A DNA stretch of 64,000 nucleotides. Source: Arthrobacter sp. 260 (lineage in GTDB: Bacteria > Actinomycetota > Actinomycetes > Actinomycetales > Micrococcaceae). The position numbers and the translations under genes were made by a program. Numbering within the stretch: position 1 is the first letter of the stretch; each line of letters starts with the position of its first letter. Where the stretch lies: the NCBI RefSeq assembly GCF_013116745.1, contig NZ_JABFOE010000004.1:124001-188000 (forward strand), read 5' to 3'. Shown here one piece after another: positions 1 to 7,637 of the stretch. Under the pieces are notes generated by a model. That model did not search any database and was not told the origin of the DNA. It was given only the letters and a program-made list of their open reading frames with translations.

Positions 1-2
1 CC

Positions 3-404
3 CTCGACACCGAGCGGACCGTGCTGGAGAACATGCGCTCGTCCGCGCCGGACATGAAGGACGCGGAGGTCCGGGGCGTCCTCGGCTCGTTCCTGTTCAC
101 CGGTGACGACGTCGACAAGCCTGCCGGGGTGCTTTCCGGCGGTGAGAAGACGCGCCTGGCCCTGGCAACGATCGTCGCGTCGTCGGCGAATGTCCTGCTG
201 CTCGACGAACCGACCAACAACCTCGACCCCGCGAGCCGCGCCGAAATCCTCGGTGCGCTCCGCAACTACAGCGGCGCCGTCGTTCTGGTCAGCCACGACG
301 AGGGCGCGGTGGAGGCGCTGAACCCCGAGCGGGTAGTTTTGCTGCCCGACGGCGTCGAAGACCTCTGGAGCGATGACTACCTCGACCTGGTGACGATGGC
401 CTAG
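3..404 (+). CDS. ABC-F family ATPase, C-terminal fragment
   Basis: The gene enters from the left edge, so only about the last 133 residues are present. They carry the second nucleotide-binding domain of an ABC-F protein: the signature LSGGEKTRLALA near nt 132-167, Walker B with the ABC-F-typical VLLLDEPTNNLDP near 192-230, and the switch histidine in SHDE near 291. ABC-F proteins are soluble twin-ATPase factors that act on ribosomes (EttA/Uup-like) or protect them from antibiotics; no transmembrane part is expected. Which subfamily it belongs to cannot be told without the N-terminal half and the linker. It is convergent with the SURF1 gene, with ten bases between the two stop codons. Confidence 0.85.
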   Translation, partial: LDTERTVLENMRSSAPDMKDAEVRGVLGSFLFTGDDVDKPAGVLSGGEKTRLALATIVASSANVLLLDEPTNNLDPASRAEILGALRNYSGAVVLVSHDEGAVEALNPERVVLLPDGVEDLWSDDYLDLVTMA

Positions 405-417
405 CGGTAATCCGCTA
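402..417. terminator. Short hairpin spanning both stop codons
   Basis: TAGCGG-TAAT-CCGCTA is a perfect 6-bp inverted repeat that contains the stop codon of the ABC-F gene and ends inside the stop codon of the convergent SURF1 gene. There is no T-tract, so termination activity is only a guess. Confidence 0.25.
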
Positions 418-1251
418 GTAGCCGCGCGCGTCGAGGAAGGCGTCCTCTTCTTCCTCGGCCGTCGGCCGACGGTGTCGCCTGACCGGCGCAGCCTGGACTG
501 TGCCATTGGCTTCTGCCAGGTCCTCCTCGTCGGAACGCTGTTGCTGCCGGGCGGCGTAGCCGAAGCCGACGAACAGGAGGGCCCCGAAGGCGAACCACTG
601 CATCGAGTAGGACAGGTGCGGTCCCGAGTCCAGATACGGACGGGGAAAAATCTGGGGCGACGTTGCAGGACTGGGGCTTTCCGCCGACATCAGGCCGTAG
701 GCACCGGTCTGAAGGTCGTAGCCGACCACCTCCTGGTACCGGGTGAGGTCAATCGAGGCGATTTGCCCGTCCGGCGCTCCGCGGTCCAGCTCCGGCTCAC
801 CAGGTTTGATCCTCGCGGTCACTGTGACCTCACCCTCGGGCGGCTGCGGGAAGGCGTCGGGACGCCCCGCCTCATCGTTGCCGATCGGAAGCCAGCCCCG
901 GTTGATGATGACCGCTGACCCGTCGGCGAGCTGCAGGGGCACCAGCACCTCGTAGCCGGGGCGCCCACTGAAGGGTCGGTTCCGCACGATGAGCTGGTTG
1001 GCGGTGTCGTAGGTGCCGGTCAGCTCGATGGGCAGCCACTCCTCCGCCGGGTCGAAGGACCTGAAGTCGGTGGACCCCGCAGCGTAAGGCGCGGCCGGTT
1101 GATCGTAGTTCGCCTCGATCCGCTCGATCGTGTCAGCGAGCTGATCCCGGCGGTCCAGCTGCCACATCCCGAGGGCACCGCACGCCAGGGCCAGGACGCT
1201 CACGAGTGCCAGCCAGCCGAGCCAGCGGGGTGAGAAAAGGAAACGGTACAT
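415..1251 (-). CDS. SURF1 family cytochrome oxidase assembly protein
   Basis: A 278-residue membrane protein with the SURF1 layout: an N-terminal transmembrane helix (about residues 9-30, beginning RWLGWLALVS and ending GMWQLDRR), a large extracytoplasmic domain, and a second helix near residues 215-236 preceded by YSMQWFAFG. SURF1 proteins help assemble the haem a/CuB centre of aa3-type cytochrome c oxidase. The ATG directly follows the stop codon of the upstream 88-residue gene, so translation is probably coupled. The last 40 residues are a charged cytoplasmic tail. The family is clear from both helix signatures; the oxidase partner is not in this window. Confidence 0.88.
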   Translation of the reverse strand: MYRFLFSPRWLGWLALVSVLALACGALGMWQLDRRDQLADTIERIEANYDQPAAPYAAGSTDFRSFDPAEEWLPIELTGTYDTANQLIVRNRPFSGRPGYEVLVPLQLADGSAVIINRGWLPIGNDEAGRPDAFPQPPEGEVTVTARIKPGEPELDRGAPDGQIASIDLTRYQEVVGYDLQTGAYGLMSAESPSPATSPQIFPRPYLDSGPHLSYSMQWFAFGALLFVGFGYAARQQQRSDEEDLAEANGTVQAAPVRRHRRPTAEEEEDAFLDARGY

Positions 1252-1518
1252 CTACTCGGTGTTCCCGCCCGCGGTGTCCCCGCCTAGGGGCAGGGTCTCC
1301 TTCCACAGGCCACGGGTCTGCAGGTAGTCCTCAAGCCAGTCCCGGTGGTCGGCACAGGCCACCCAGATCTTGCGGCGGTCCGGCGTGTGGATCTTGGGGT
1401 TGTTCCAGAGCAGCTGCCAGGCGGCAGGCAGCCGGCAGCCTTTACGTGAGCACACAGCTTCCGCTGGCCGTTCGTTTGGGGCAGGGTTCAGCTGCTGCAG
1501 CTGGTCGAGAAGGTTCAT
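1252..1518 (-). CDS. Small conserved Cys/His protein
   Basis: An 88-residue soluble protein of unknown function. Four potential metal ligands are arranged as CSRKGC near residues 23-28 and ACADHR near residues 54-59, separated by a Trp-rich stretch, which suggests a small zinc-binding fold. Its ATG overlaps the stop of the DUF3099 gene by four bases, and its stop abuts the SURF1 ATG, so the three genes look like one transcript. Small proteins of this kind are common beside actinobacterial SURF1 genes; I would not carry over any enzyme name attached to them. Function unassigned. Confidence 0.7.
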   Translation of the reverse strand: MNLLDQLQQLNPAPNERPAEAVCSRKGCRLPAAWQLLWNNPKIHTPDRRKIWVACADHRDWLEDYLQTRGLWKETLPLGGDTAGGNTE

Positions 1519-1940
1519 GCGGTGGGTCGGCCCTTGTCACGGTCGATGTGGTCGCGGTCAATGTCCTGGCTGGCAGTGGGATCGGCGTCGTCAATAATCT
1601 CGCCCTGCAGCACATCGTTGGCGGGCTCCGCCGCTGCGGGAGCCATGGGCTCGATCGCGGGAACCGGAACATTGTCGATCAGTGACTGACTGTGTGGCAG
1701 GTCGCTGGTGTCCGAGCCGCCGTTGGCGACAATGACGGCGAAGTACGGGAGGACCACCGCGCCGGCGATCATCACCCACTGCAGCCAGCCATCAACGAAG
1801 AACACCAGAATAATGCACACCAGGCGGATCCCCATCGAGATGGAGTACTTGATCATCCGCCCGCGTACTTCATCGCTGTGGGGGGTTCGTGCGTCAGTAA
1901 TACTGTGTACGTCAGCGCCGTGCCGGATCTGCTTACTCAT
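1515..1940 (-). CDS. DUF3099 membrane protein
   Basis: About 141 residues. Two transmembrane helices in the first half (around residues 33-72, with IRLVCIILVFFVDGWLQWVM) are followed by an acidic cytoplasmic tail rich in Asp, Pro and Ala. This matches DUF3099, an actinobacterial family without known function. An ATG at 1940 is preceded by GGAG at a spacing of four; a GTG three bases further upstream would leave almost no spacing, so the ATG is preferred. It is the first gene of the three-gene group that ends with SURF1, so a link with respiratory membrane assembly is an inference from position only. Confidence 0.75.
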   Translation of the reverse strand: MSKQIRHGADVHSITDARTPHSDEVRGRMIKYSISMGIRLVCIILVFFVDGWLQWVMIAGAVVLPYFAVIVANGGSDTSDLPHSQSLIDNVPVPAIEPMAPAAAEPANDVLQGEIIDDADPTASQDIDRDHIDRDKGRPTA

Positions 1941-2029
1941 CACACTCCAAGGGACTTCTCAATTGTCTCACCCAGTGCCCCAGTTGTTAAAAGCCCCAGC
2001 GACACCAAAGGTTCCCCCCGGCCGCAAAC

Positions 2030-2057
2030 TTGCGGTTGCGCGGGTGCCAGCTAGGAT
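2030..2057 (+). promoter_or_regulatory. Probable fabG promoter
   Basis: TTGCGG (2030-2035) and TAGGAT (2052-2057) are separated by 16 bases, a plausible housekeeping -35/-10 pair. Transcription would start near 2064, giving a leader of about 30 bases with a strong ribosome binding site before the GTG at 2096. Confidence 0.5.
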
Positions 2058-2095
2058 CGGCAGGGATAGTTGGAGCAATGATTCTGGAGGAATCC

Positions 2096-2815
2096 GTGGC
2101 AGACGCCGAGCAGGGACGCAGTGTTTTGGTAACCGGAGGCAACCGCGGCATTGGGCTCGCCATTGCGCAGGCCTTCGTCGAGAACGGCGACCGGGTGGCC
2201 ATCACGTACCGCAGCGGTGACGTTCCCGAGGGCATGCTGGGCGTCAAGGCCGATGTCACCAGCGAGGAGCAGGTCGATGCCGCGTTCACCGCCGTTGAGG
2301 AAGCCCACGGCCCTGTGCAGGTGCTGGTCGCCAACGCCGGGATCACCCGCGACACCCTGCTGATGCGGATGACCGAATCCGACTTCACCGACGTGATCGA
2401 CACCAACCTGACCGGAGCGTTCCGTGTCATCAAGCGTGCGTCGAAGGGCATGATCCGGCTGCGCCAGGGACGCGTGGTCCTCATCTCCTCCGTCACTGGC
2501 CTCTACGGTGCACCGGGCCAGATCAACTACTCGGCCTCCAAGGCGGGCCTGATCGGCATTGCCCGCTCCCTGACCCGCGAGCTCGGCTCCCGCGGGATCA
2601 CCGCCAATGTGGTGGCCCCAGGCTTCATCAACACCGATATGACCGCCGAACTGCCCGAGGACACCCGCAAGAACTACCTCGCGACCATCCCGGCCCGCCG
2701 CTTCGCCGAGCCCACCGAGGTGGCCAACGTGGTGAAGTGGATTGCCAGCGACGAAGCCGCCTACATCTCCGGCGCTGTCATCCCGGTCGACGGCGGCCTG
2801 GGCATGGGCCACTAG
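2096..2815 (+). CDS. fabG: 3-oxoacyl-[ACP] reductase, SDR family
   Basis: A 239-residue classical short-chain dehydrogenase. It has the nucleotide-binding TGGNRGIG near residues 13-20, the NAG motif, the active Ser in LISSVTGLYG, and the catalytic YSASK, all in the usual order and spacing. The C-terminal VDGGLGMGH is typical of FabG. The GTG at 2096 is chosen because GGAGG lies five bases upstream; an ATG at 2078 would add residues outside the family's usual start. It would reduce 3-oxoacyl-ACP with NADPH in type II fatty acid synthesis. A second SDR follows 61 bases downstream, an arrangement reminiscent of mabA-inhA. Confidence 0.88.
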   Translation: MADAEQGRSVLVTGGNRGIGLAIAQAFVENGDRVAITYRSGDVPEGMLGVKADVTSEEQVDAAFTAVEEAHGPVQVLVANAGITRDTLLMRMTESDFTDVIDTNLTGAFRVIKRASKGMIRLRQGRVVLISSVTGLYGAPGQINYSASKAGLIGIARSLTRELGSRGITANVVAPGFINTDMTAELPEDTRKNYLATIPARRFAEPTEVANVVKWIASDEAAYISGAVIPVDGGLGMGH

Positions 2816-2876
2816 CGTCGTCCGACGGCGCATCTGCAGCAATCACCACCACCTTCATCGAACCTAAGGAGTACCC

Positions 2877-3620
2877 ATGGCTGCGCTGACCGGCACAACC
2901 GCAATCGTTACTGGATCATCACGGGGAATCGGGGCTGATGTCGCGAAACTACTCGCCGACCAGGGTGCCGCGGTCGTCGTCAACTACCGCCAGAAGGCAC
3001 CCCGCGCGGCGAAGGTGGTGGCCGGTATCGAGGCGGCCGGCGGCAAGGCCGTCGCCGTGGGCGCCGACCTGACCACCGCTGAGGGATCGGCAGCGCTGAT
3101 CCAGGCGGCCGTCGACAATTTCGGCGGGCTGGGACTGCTGGTCCTCAACGCGTCCGGCGGCATGGAGTCAGGGGTCGAGGAAGACTATGCCCTGAAGCTC
3201 AACCGCGACGCCCAGGTCAACATGCTGCGCGCCGCGATGGAGGTCATGCCTACCGGGTCGCGGGTGGTCTTCATCACCAGCCACCAGGCGCACTTCATCA
3301 ACGAGGTCCCCACCATGGAGGCCTACGAGGCCGTGGCCCGCAGCAAGCGTGCCGGCGAGGATGCGCTCCGCGAGCTGCTCCCCGAGTTGGAAGCCAAGGG
3401 CATCACCCTCGTGGTGGTCTCCGGCGACATGATCGAGGGCACTGTCACCGCCACCCTGCTCGACCGGGCCACCCCGGGAGCCATTGAGGCGCGGCGCGAG
3501 CAGGCCGGGAAGCTCTACTCGGTCGCCGAGTTCGCTGCGGAGATCGCCAACATGGCCACTGCTGATGTGCCCAGCGGCCACACTGAGTACGTCGGTGGGC
3601 ACGAATACTTCACCAAGTAG
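2877..3620 (+). CDS. SDR oxidoreductase with enoyl-reductase-type Tyr-x6-Lys
   Basis: A 247-residue SDR beginning at an ATG preceded by AAGGAG. The cofactor motif TGSSRGIG (residues 12-19) is classical, but the catalytic pair is Y150-x6-K157 (YEAVARSK) and not Y-x3-K. Y-x6-K is the spacing of enoyl-ACP reductases (FabI, InhA, FabL); FabL also combines it with a classical TGSSRG motif. It sits just downstream of fabG, probably in the same transcript, and is followed by a terminator-like hairpin. An enoyl-ACP or enoyl-CoA reductase role is therefore plausible but unproven; many actinobacterial relatives are annotated only as SDR oxidoreductase. Confidence 0.8.
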   Translation: MAALTGTTAIVTGSSRGIGADVAKLLADQGAAVVVNYRQKAPRAAKVVAGIEAAGGKAVAVGADLTTAEGSAALIQAAVDNFGGLGLLVLNASGGMESGVEEDYALKLNRDAQVNMLRAAMEVMPTGSRVVFITSHQAHFINEVPTMEAYEAVARSKRAGEDALRELLPELEAKGITLVVVSGDMIEGTVTATLLDRATPGAIEARREQAGKLYSVAEFAAEIANMATADVPSGHTEYVGGHEYFTK

Positions 3621-3634
3621 AGGCTTCGTTCGCT

Positions 3635-3656
3635 GCCCCCGGATGGGTCCGGGGGC
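3635..3656. terminator. Hairpin between convergent SDR and serB
   Basis: GCCCCCGGA-TGGG-TCCGGGGGC, a perfect 9-bp GC-rich stem with a 4-base loop, lies 15 bases after the SDR stop and before the end of the convergent serB. No T-tract follows on either strand, as is common in high-GC actinobacteria. Confidence 0.6.
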
Positions 3657-3683
3657 GGTGAAGTCCATCCACGCGAGGATCGG

Positions 3684-4568
3684 TCAGTGCCGGCTGAAGT
3701 GCCTGACCAGATCCAGGTAGGGCAAATCGATCGAGGCGTCCGCGGCCGCACGGACCGCAGGTTTAGCATTGAACGCCACGCCCAGGGCTGCCGCGGTCAG
3801 CATGTCCAGGTCATTCGCCCCGTCGCCGACGGCAATGGTCCGCTCCAGCGGAACGCCCGCCTCAGCAGCCCAGCGCCGCAGGGCGCGTTCCTTTGCCACG
3901 CGGTCCACCACGGGGCCCACCACCTCACCGGTGAGGTGGCCGTCAGCACTGATACCCAGTAGATTCGCCTCGGCGAACGTCAGGCCGAGCTGCGCCGCGA
4001 GCGGGTCCAGCAGCTGGGTGAACCCACCGGAAACCGCGGCCACCGCGTGGCCGGCCATCAGATAGTGCCGCACCAGCTCCGCAGCGCCGTCGCTGAGTTC
4101 GATTCTCGCGCCCACCTCGGTGAGAACGCTGGCGGGCAGCCCCTTCAACACCGCCACCCGTGAACGCAGGCTCTCGGTGAAGTCAATCTCTCCCCGCATC
4201 GCCGCCTCCGTGACCGCAGCGACCTCGGCCTCCCGCCCGGCATGCGCAGCGAGGAGCTCGATCACCTCCTGCCGGATGAGGGTCGAGTCCACGTCCATGA
4301 TCAGCAGTTTCCGGCCCTCCGCCAGCAGCTCCGGAGGGACGACGGCGACCCCCAGTTCGCGCGTCACATGCGGATCTACAACCTTCCGCAGGTCCGCTGC
4401 GTCGCCGTCAAACGAAACGATCAACGTGGATGCCCGGAAACGGGAATCGCCGCCATTTTCGAGCTCGACGATCTGGGCGCCCGTGCCCTGCACGGACCCC
4501 TGAACAGCGATCAGGAAGTCATCGGTGAGTTCCACACCGTAACTGACCACACCGAATTCCCTGGGCAT
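3684..4568 (-). CDS. serB: Phosphoserine phosphatase SerB
   Basis: 294 residues. An N-terminal ACT-like region (about 1-85) precedes a HAD phosphatase domain with the nucleophile motif DVDST (D92, D94), the motif II serine in AVSGGF near 178-183, a Lys-containing VAKERALRRW, and the Mg-binding VGDGAND (247-253). It catalyses the last step of serine synthesis, phosphoserine to serine. Length and order match actinobacterial SerB proteins with a single ACT-like region. The ATG has a good upstream AGGAGGAAT-like site (GGAGGA). It is divergent from the ABC ATPase gene and convergent with the SDR. Confidence 0.93.
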   Translation of the reverse strand: MPREFGVVSYGVELTDDFLIAVQGSVQGTGAQIVELENGGDSRFRASTLIVSFDGDAADLRKVVDPHVTRELGVAVVPPELLAEGRKLLIMDVDSTLIRQEVIELLAAHAGREAEVAAVTEAAMRGEIDFTESLRSRVAVLKGLPASVLTEVGARIELSDGAAELVRHYLMAGHAVAAVSGGFTQLLDPLAAQLGLTFAEANLLGISADGHLTGEVVGPVVDRVAKERALRRWAAEAGVPLERTIAVGDGANDLDMLTAAALGVAFNAKPAVRAAADASIDLPYLDLVRHFSRH

Positions 4569-4737
4569 ATTCCTCCGCTTTCAGTCGTCGTCGTGCACCT
4601 GCGGCGCAGTCAGCGCCTCACCAGCCATTATTGCCGGGCCCGGAGTGTGCCCCGAAATCCCCGACCCGGAAAGTCACCTCCCGGAGGCGCAGCCCCGGCA
4701 GCGGCACGCCGTTTCGCGTTTGCCCCGGCAGTTGGCC

Positions 4738-4743
4738 TAATGT
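4738..4743 (+). promoter_or_regulatory. -10 element that favours the 4752 start
   Basis: TAATGT lies eight bases before the ATG at 4752 and contains the first bases of an alternative in-frame ATG at 4740. If it is the -10 box, the transcript would start at or next to the ATG at 4752, making the upstream ATG unusable. Confidence 0.4.
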
Positions 4744-4751
4744 CTAGTGCT

Positions 4752-5543
4752 ATGAGTGATGTTCTTGAGCTAGCTGGGGTAAGCCTTGTCCGGGGCGGCA
4801 AGAAGCTGTTGGACAGTGTGGACTGGCAGGTCAAGGAGGGCGAACGCTGGGTGATCATGGGCCCCAACGGTGCCGGCAAAACCACCCTGCTGCAGGTAGC
4901 CGGGGCGCGGATCCACCCCACCACCGGTGTGGCAGGCATTCTCGACGAGGTACTCGGTGCCGTCGACGTCTTCGAACTACGACCGCGCATCGGGCTCGCC
5001 TCCGCGGCCCTGGCCGCACAGATCCCCGAGCATGAAACGGTGCTGAACGTCGTCGTCACCGCCTCCTACGGCGTCACCGGCCGGTGGCGGGAGCAGTACG
5101 AGAAGCAGGATGCGCGTCGCGCTTTTGCCCTGCTCGACACGTGGGGCATGTCGACCTTCATGAACCGCAAGTTCTCCTCCCTCAGCGAGGGGGAACGCAA
5201 ACGGGTCCAGATTGCGCGCGCGCTGATGACCGACCCCGAGCTGTTGCTGCTGGATGAGCCAGGCGCAGGACTCGACCTCGCCGGGCGGGAGGACCTGATC
5301 AGCCGGCTCACCACCCTGGCGCAGGACGAGGAAGCACCCGTCATGATCCTGGTCACCCACCACCTCGAAGAAGTGCCCCCGGGATTCACCCACGCCATGC
5401 TTATGCGCGACGGCGGAATTGTGGCGTCCGGCCCCATCGACACCGTCTTCACCGAGGAGAACCTCAGTGCGGCGTTCGACGTGCCGCTGGACGTCCGCCA
5501 GCAGGACGGCCGCTACACGGCTGTTGCCCGCACCAGCGCCTGA
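4752..5543 (+). CDS. ABC transporter ATP-binding protein (single domain)
   Basis: A 263-residue ATPase: Walker A GPNGAGKTT near residue 37, signature LSEGERKRVQIARAL, Walker B LLLLDEPGAGLDLAGR, and switch TLAQDEE...THHLEE. It resembles the stand-alone YlmA/ModF-like ATPases, and no permease or binding protein is adjacent, so it may be a soluble or orphan ATPase. An in-frame ATG at 4740 exists, but a -10-like TAATGT overlaps it. The following TSUP permease starts 19 bases downstream and may be co-transcribed. Substrate unknown. Confidence 0.85.
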   Translation: MSDVLELAGVSLVRGGKKLLDSVDWQVKEGERWVIMGPNGAGKTTLLQVAGARIHPTTGVAGILDEVLGAVDVFELRPRIGLASAALAAQIPEHETVLNVVVTASYGVTGRWREQYEKQDARRAFALLDTWGMSTFMNRKFSSLSEGERKRVQIARALMTDPELLLLDEPGAGLDLAGREDLISRLTTLAQDEEAPVMILVTHHLEEVPPGFTHAMLMRDGGIVASGPIDTVFTEENLSAAFDVPLDVRQQDGRYTAVARTSA

Positions 5544-5562
5544 TATCTAGGGGAACCTGCTC

Positions 5563-6342
5563 ATGGAACTATTGCAGGGCGCCCTGATCTTTATCGCCGG
5601 GCTGTGGGCGGGAGCCATCAATTCGGTGGTCGGCTCCGGCACCCTCGTCACCTTCCCCGTACTGCTCGCCCTCGGGTTTGCCCCCGTAACGGCAACCATC
5701 AGCAACGCCATGGGCCTGATTGCCGGCGGCGTCTCGGGCACTTGGGGGTACCGCCGGGAACTTGCCGGCCTCCGCTCGACCATCCTCCGCCTCCTGCCCG
5801 CCTCAATCCTGGGCGGTATCACCGGGGCGGCACTGCTGCTGAATCTGCCCGAGCAGGTGTTCGAGTTCGCCGCGCCGGTGCTGATCATCATCGCCCTCGG
5901 ATTCGTGATCTTCCAGCCCGCGTTGCAGCGCCGGGTGCTGCTCCGGGCAGAGCGGAAGGAATCCGCTGGCTCGCACCCGGTCGGGCTGACCATCCTGGTG
6001 TACCTGGCCGGTGTCTACGGAGGCTATTTCGTGGCAGCGCAGGGGATCCTGCTGGTCGGCATTCTCGGAATCTTCCTTCACGGAACCATCCAGAACGCCA
6101 CGGCGGTAAAGAACCTCCTGGTACTTGCCGTGAACGTGGTGGCGGGTATCTCCTACATGCTCTTCGCCTTTGACCGGATCAACTGGTGGGTGGTGCTGGT
6201 CATCGCGGTCAGCTCGCTCATCGGCGGCTTCCTGGGTGCGCTGATCGGCCGCCGGCTGCGGCCGGTGGTGTTGCGCTCCATCATCGTCGCGCTCGGACTG
6301 GTGGCCCTGTACATCATGGTTGCGCGGTTGGTCACCGGATGA
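5563..6342 (+). CDS. TSUP family membrane permease (TauE/SafE type)
   Basis: 259 residues with about seven or eight hydrophobic helices and the duplicated architecture of TauE/SafE proteins. The first repeat carries GxxNSVVGSGTLVTFP near residues 18-35, and the second carries YGGYFVAAQGILLVGIL near residues 155-171. Members export sulfite, sulfoacetate or similar small anions. The start ATG has a weak AGGGGAA site. Its stop overlaps the next gene's ATG (ATGA), so it is translationally coupled to the RNA methyltransferase. The substrate cannot be read from sequence. Confidence 0.85.
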   Translation: MELLQGALIFIAGLWAGAINSVVGSGTLVTFPVLLALGFAPVTATISNAMGLIAGGVSGTWGYRRELAGLRSTILRLLPASILGGITGAALLLNLPEQVFEFAAPVLIIIALGFVIFQPALQRRVLLRAERKESAGSHPVGLTILVYLAGVYGGYFVAAQGILLVGILGIFLHGTIQNATAVKNLLVLAVNVVAGISYMLFAFDRINWWVVLVIAVSSLIGGFLGALIGRRLRPVVLRSIIVALGLVALYIMVARLVTG

Positions 6343-7145
6343 GCATCCACCGCCTCGTTGACCCGGCCGACCCCCGGGTATCGGATTACACCTCGCTCAC
6401 CGACACCCAGTTGCGCCGCCGCCGGGAACCCGCCGAGGGCCTGTACATCGCTGAAAGCACCAAGGTGCTGCGCCGCGCCATCGACGCCGGCCACACCCCG
6501 CGGTCCTTCTTCCTCACCGACAAGTGGCTGCCCGACCTGCAGGACCTGGTGGACAGGTTCCCGGACGTCCCGGCCTATGTGGGGACCGAGCAGATCCTTG
6601 AGCAGATCACCGGGTTCCACTTGCACCGGGGCGCCCTGGCCGCGATGGACCGGCCGAAGCCGCTGGCGCTGGCCGACGTCGTGCACGGCGCCCGCCGGAT
6701 CGCGGTCCTGGAGGACATCGTCGACCACACCAATCTCGGGGCCATTTTCCGTTCCGCTGCTGCGCTCGGCGTGGACGCCGTCCTGATCAGTCCCCGGTGT
6801 GCCGACCCGCTCTACCGGAGGGCGATCCGGGTCAGTATGGGAGCCGTCTTCCAGGTGCCCTGGGTGCGGCTGACCGACTGGCCAGCCCAGCTGGCGGATC
6901 TGCAGGCCGCAGGGTTTGTGGTGGCTTCTCTGGCGTTGGGGGAGCGGTCCGTTGACCTCGACGAGCTCAGCGCGGCACGCCACGAACGGCTGGCACTGGT
7001 GCTCGGCACCGAGGGCGACGGTCTCACCCAGGCCACCCTTGACCTCGCCGACCATAGCGTGAAGATCCCGATGCGGGCGGGTGTGGATTCGCTCAATGTG
7101 GCCGCCGCCAGTGCCGTCGCGTTCTGGGAATGCCGCATCAGCTAG
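6339..7145 (+). CDS. TrmH/SpoU family RNA methyltransferase
   Basis: 268 residues. The SPOUT motifs are all visible: motif 1 with N-x-GAIFRSAAALGVDAV, motif 2 VLGTEGDGL, and motif 3 IPMRAGVDSLNVAAASAVAF near the C-terminus. These enzymes 2-prime-O-methylate rRNA or tRNA using AdoMet bound in a trefoil knot. The ATG at 6339 overlaps the TSUP stop codon and is chosen over further-upstream in-frame starts that would run inside the permease gene. The N-terminal 80 residues form the substrate-binding region seen in 23S rRNA methyltransferases. The target nucleotide is unknown. Confidence 0.88.
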   Translation: MSIHRLVDPADPRVSDYTSLTDTQLRRRREPAEGLYIAESTKVLRRAIDAGHTPRSFFLTDKWLPDLQDLVDRFPDVPAYVGTEQILEQITGFHLHRGALAAMDRPKPLALADVVHGARRIAVLEDIVDHTNLGAIFRSAAALGVDAVLISPRCADPLYRRAIRVSMGAVFQVPWVRLTDWPAQLADLQAAGFVVASLALGERSVDLDELSAARHERLALVLGTEGDGLTQATLDLADHSVKIPMRAGVDSLNVAAASAVAFWECRIS

Positions 7146-7245
7146 GCGGGCCACGCGGGGCCTCTGGCCTTTTAGCCGCGGAGGCGCGGGGTGCGGTAGA
7201 GTAGGTAGCTGGTCCCCGGGCCAAGCAACTTTTCCAACCCCCTTG

Positions 7246-7265
7246 TGCCTGGCCAAATCCAGGCA
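7246..7265 (+). promoter_or_regulatory. rpmE2 leader hairpin
   Basis: TGCCTGG-CCAAAT-CCAGGCA, a perfect 7-bp stem with a 6-base loop, lies in the leader of rpmE2 and ends seven bases before the GAAGG ribosome binding site. Ribosomal protein L31 leaders are known from comparative genomics, so an autoregulatory structure is plausible. A possible -10 TAGAGT lies at 7197-7202. Confidence 0.4.
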
Positions 7266-7283
7266 ACTAACGAAGGTAACACT

Positions 7284-7538
7284 GTGAAGTCTGATATCCA
7301 CCCCAAGTACTCAACGGTTGTCTTCCGCGACCTCGCGTCCGAGAAGTCTTTCCTGACCCGGTCCACTGTGACCTCCAAGAAGACCATTGAATGGGAAGAC
7401 GGGAACACCTACCCACTGGTCGAGGTCGAAATCTCCTCCGAATCGCACCCTTTCTACACCGGCAAGCAGCGGATCATGGACTCCGCCGGCCGCGTGGAGC
7501 GCTTCAACGCCCGTTTCAAGGGCTTCGGCAAGAAGTAA
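7284..7538 (+). CDS. rpmE2: 50S ribosomal protein L31 type B
   Basis: An 84-residue protein starting at a GTG with GAAGG seven bases upstream. The sequence opens [18 protein letters not shown] and contains no cysteine, so it is the zinc-free (C-minus, type B) form of L31. That paralogue usually replaces the zinc-binding L31 under zinc limitation and is often Zur-controlled; I did not find a convincing Zur box upstream. It is a single-gene unit bounded by a leader hairpin and a strong terminator. Confidence 0.93.
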   Translation: MKSDIHPKYSTVVFRDLASEKSFLTRSTVTSKKTIEWEDGNTYPLVEVEISSESHPFYTGKQRIMDSAGRVERFNARFKGFGKK

Positions 7539-7564
7539 TGCCGACTGCAGCCTAGTTCTGCCGG

Positions 7565-7600
7565 ATGGGCCCGGACCACTTCGGTGGTCCGGGCCCATTT
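7565..7600 (+). terminator. Strong intrinsic terminator after rpmE2
   Basis: A perfect 15-bp stem (ATGGGCCCGGACCAC / GTGGTCCGGGCCCAT) closed by a TTCG tetraloop and followed by TT and a C. It lies 27 bases after the rpmE2 stop and is one of the clearest terminators in the window. Confidence 0.88.
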
Positions 7601-7637
7601 CTCGTTCACCACCCGATACGTCTCCAAGGAGCCCCAG

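Noticed and set aside
4740-4751. Alternative ATG four codons before the chosen start of the ABC ATPase
   Set aside because: A -10-like TAATGT overlaps it, which would place the transcript start after it; not fully excluded.
6153-7301. Long minus-strand open frame of about 382 codons opposite the RNA methyltransferase
   Set aside because: Shadow of a real gene; composition is typical of antisense frames in high-GC DNA and no motif is present.
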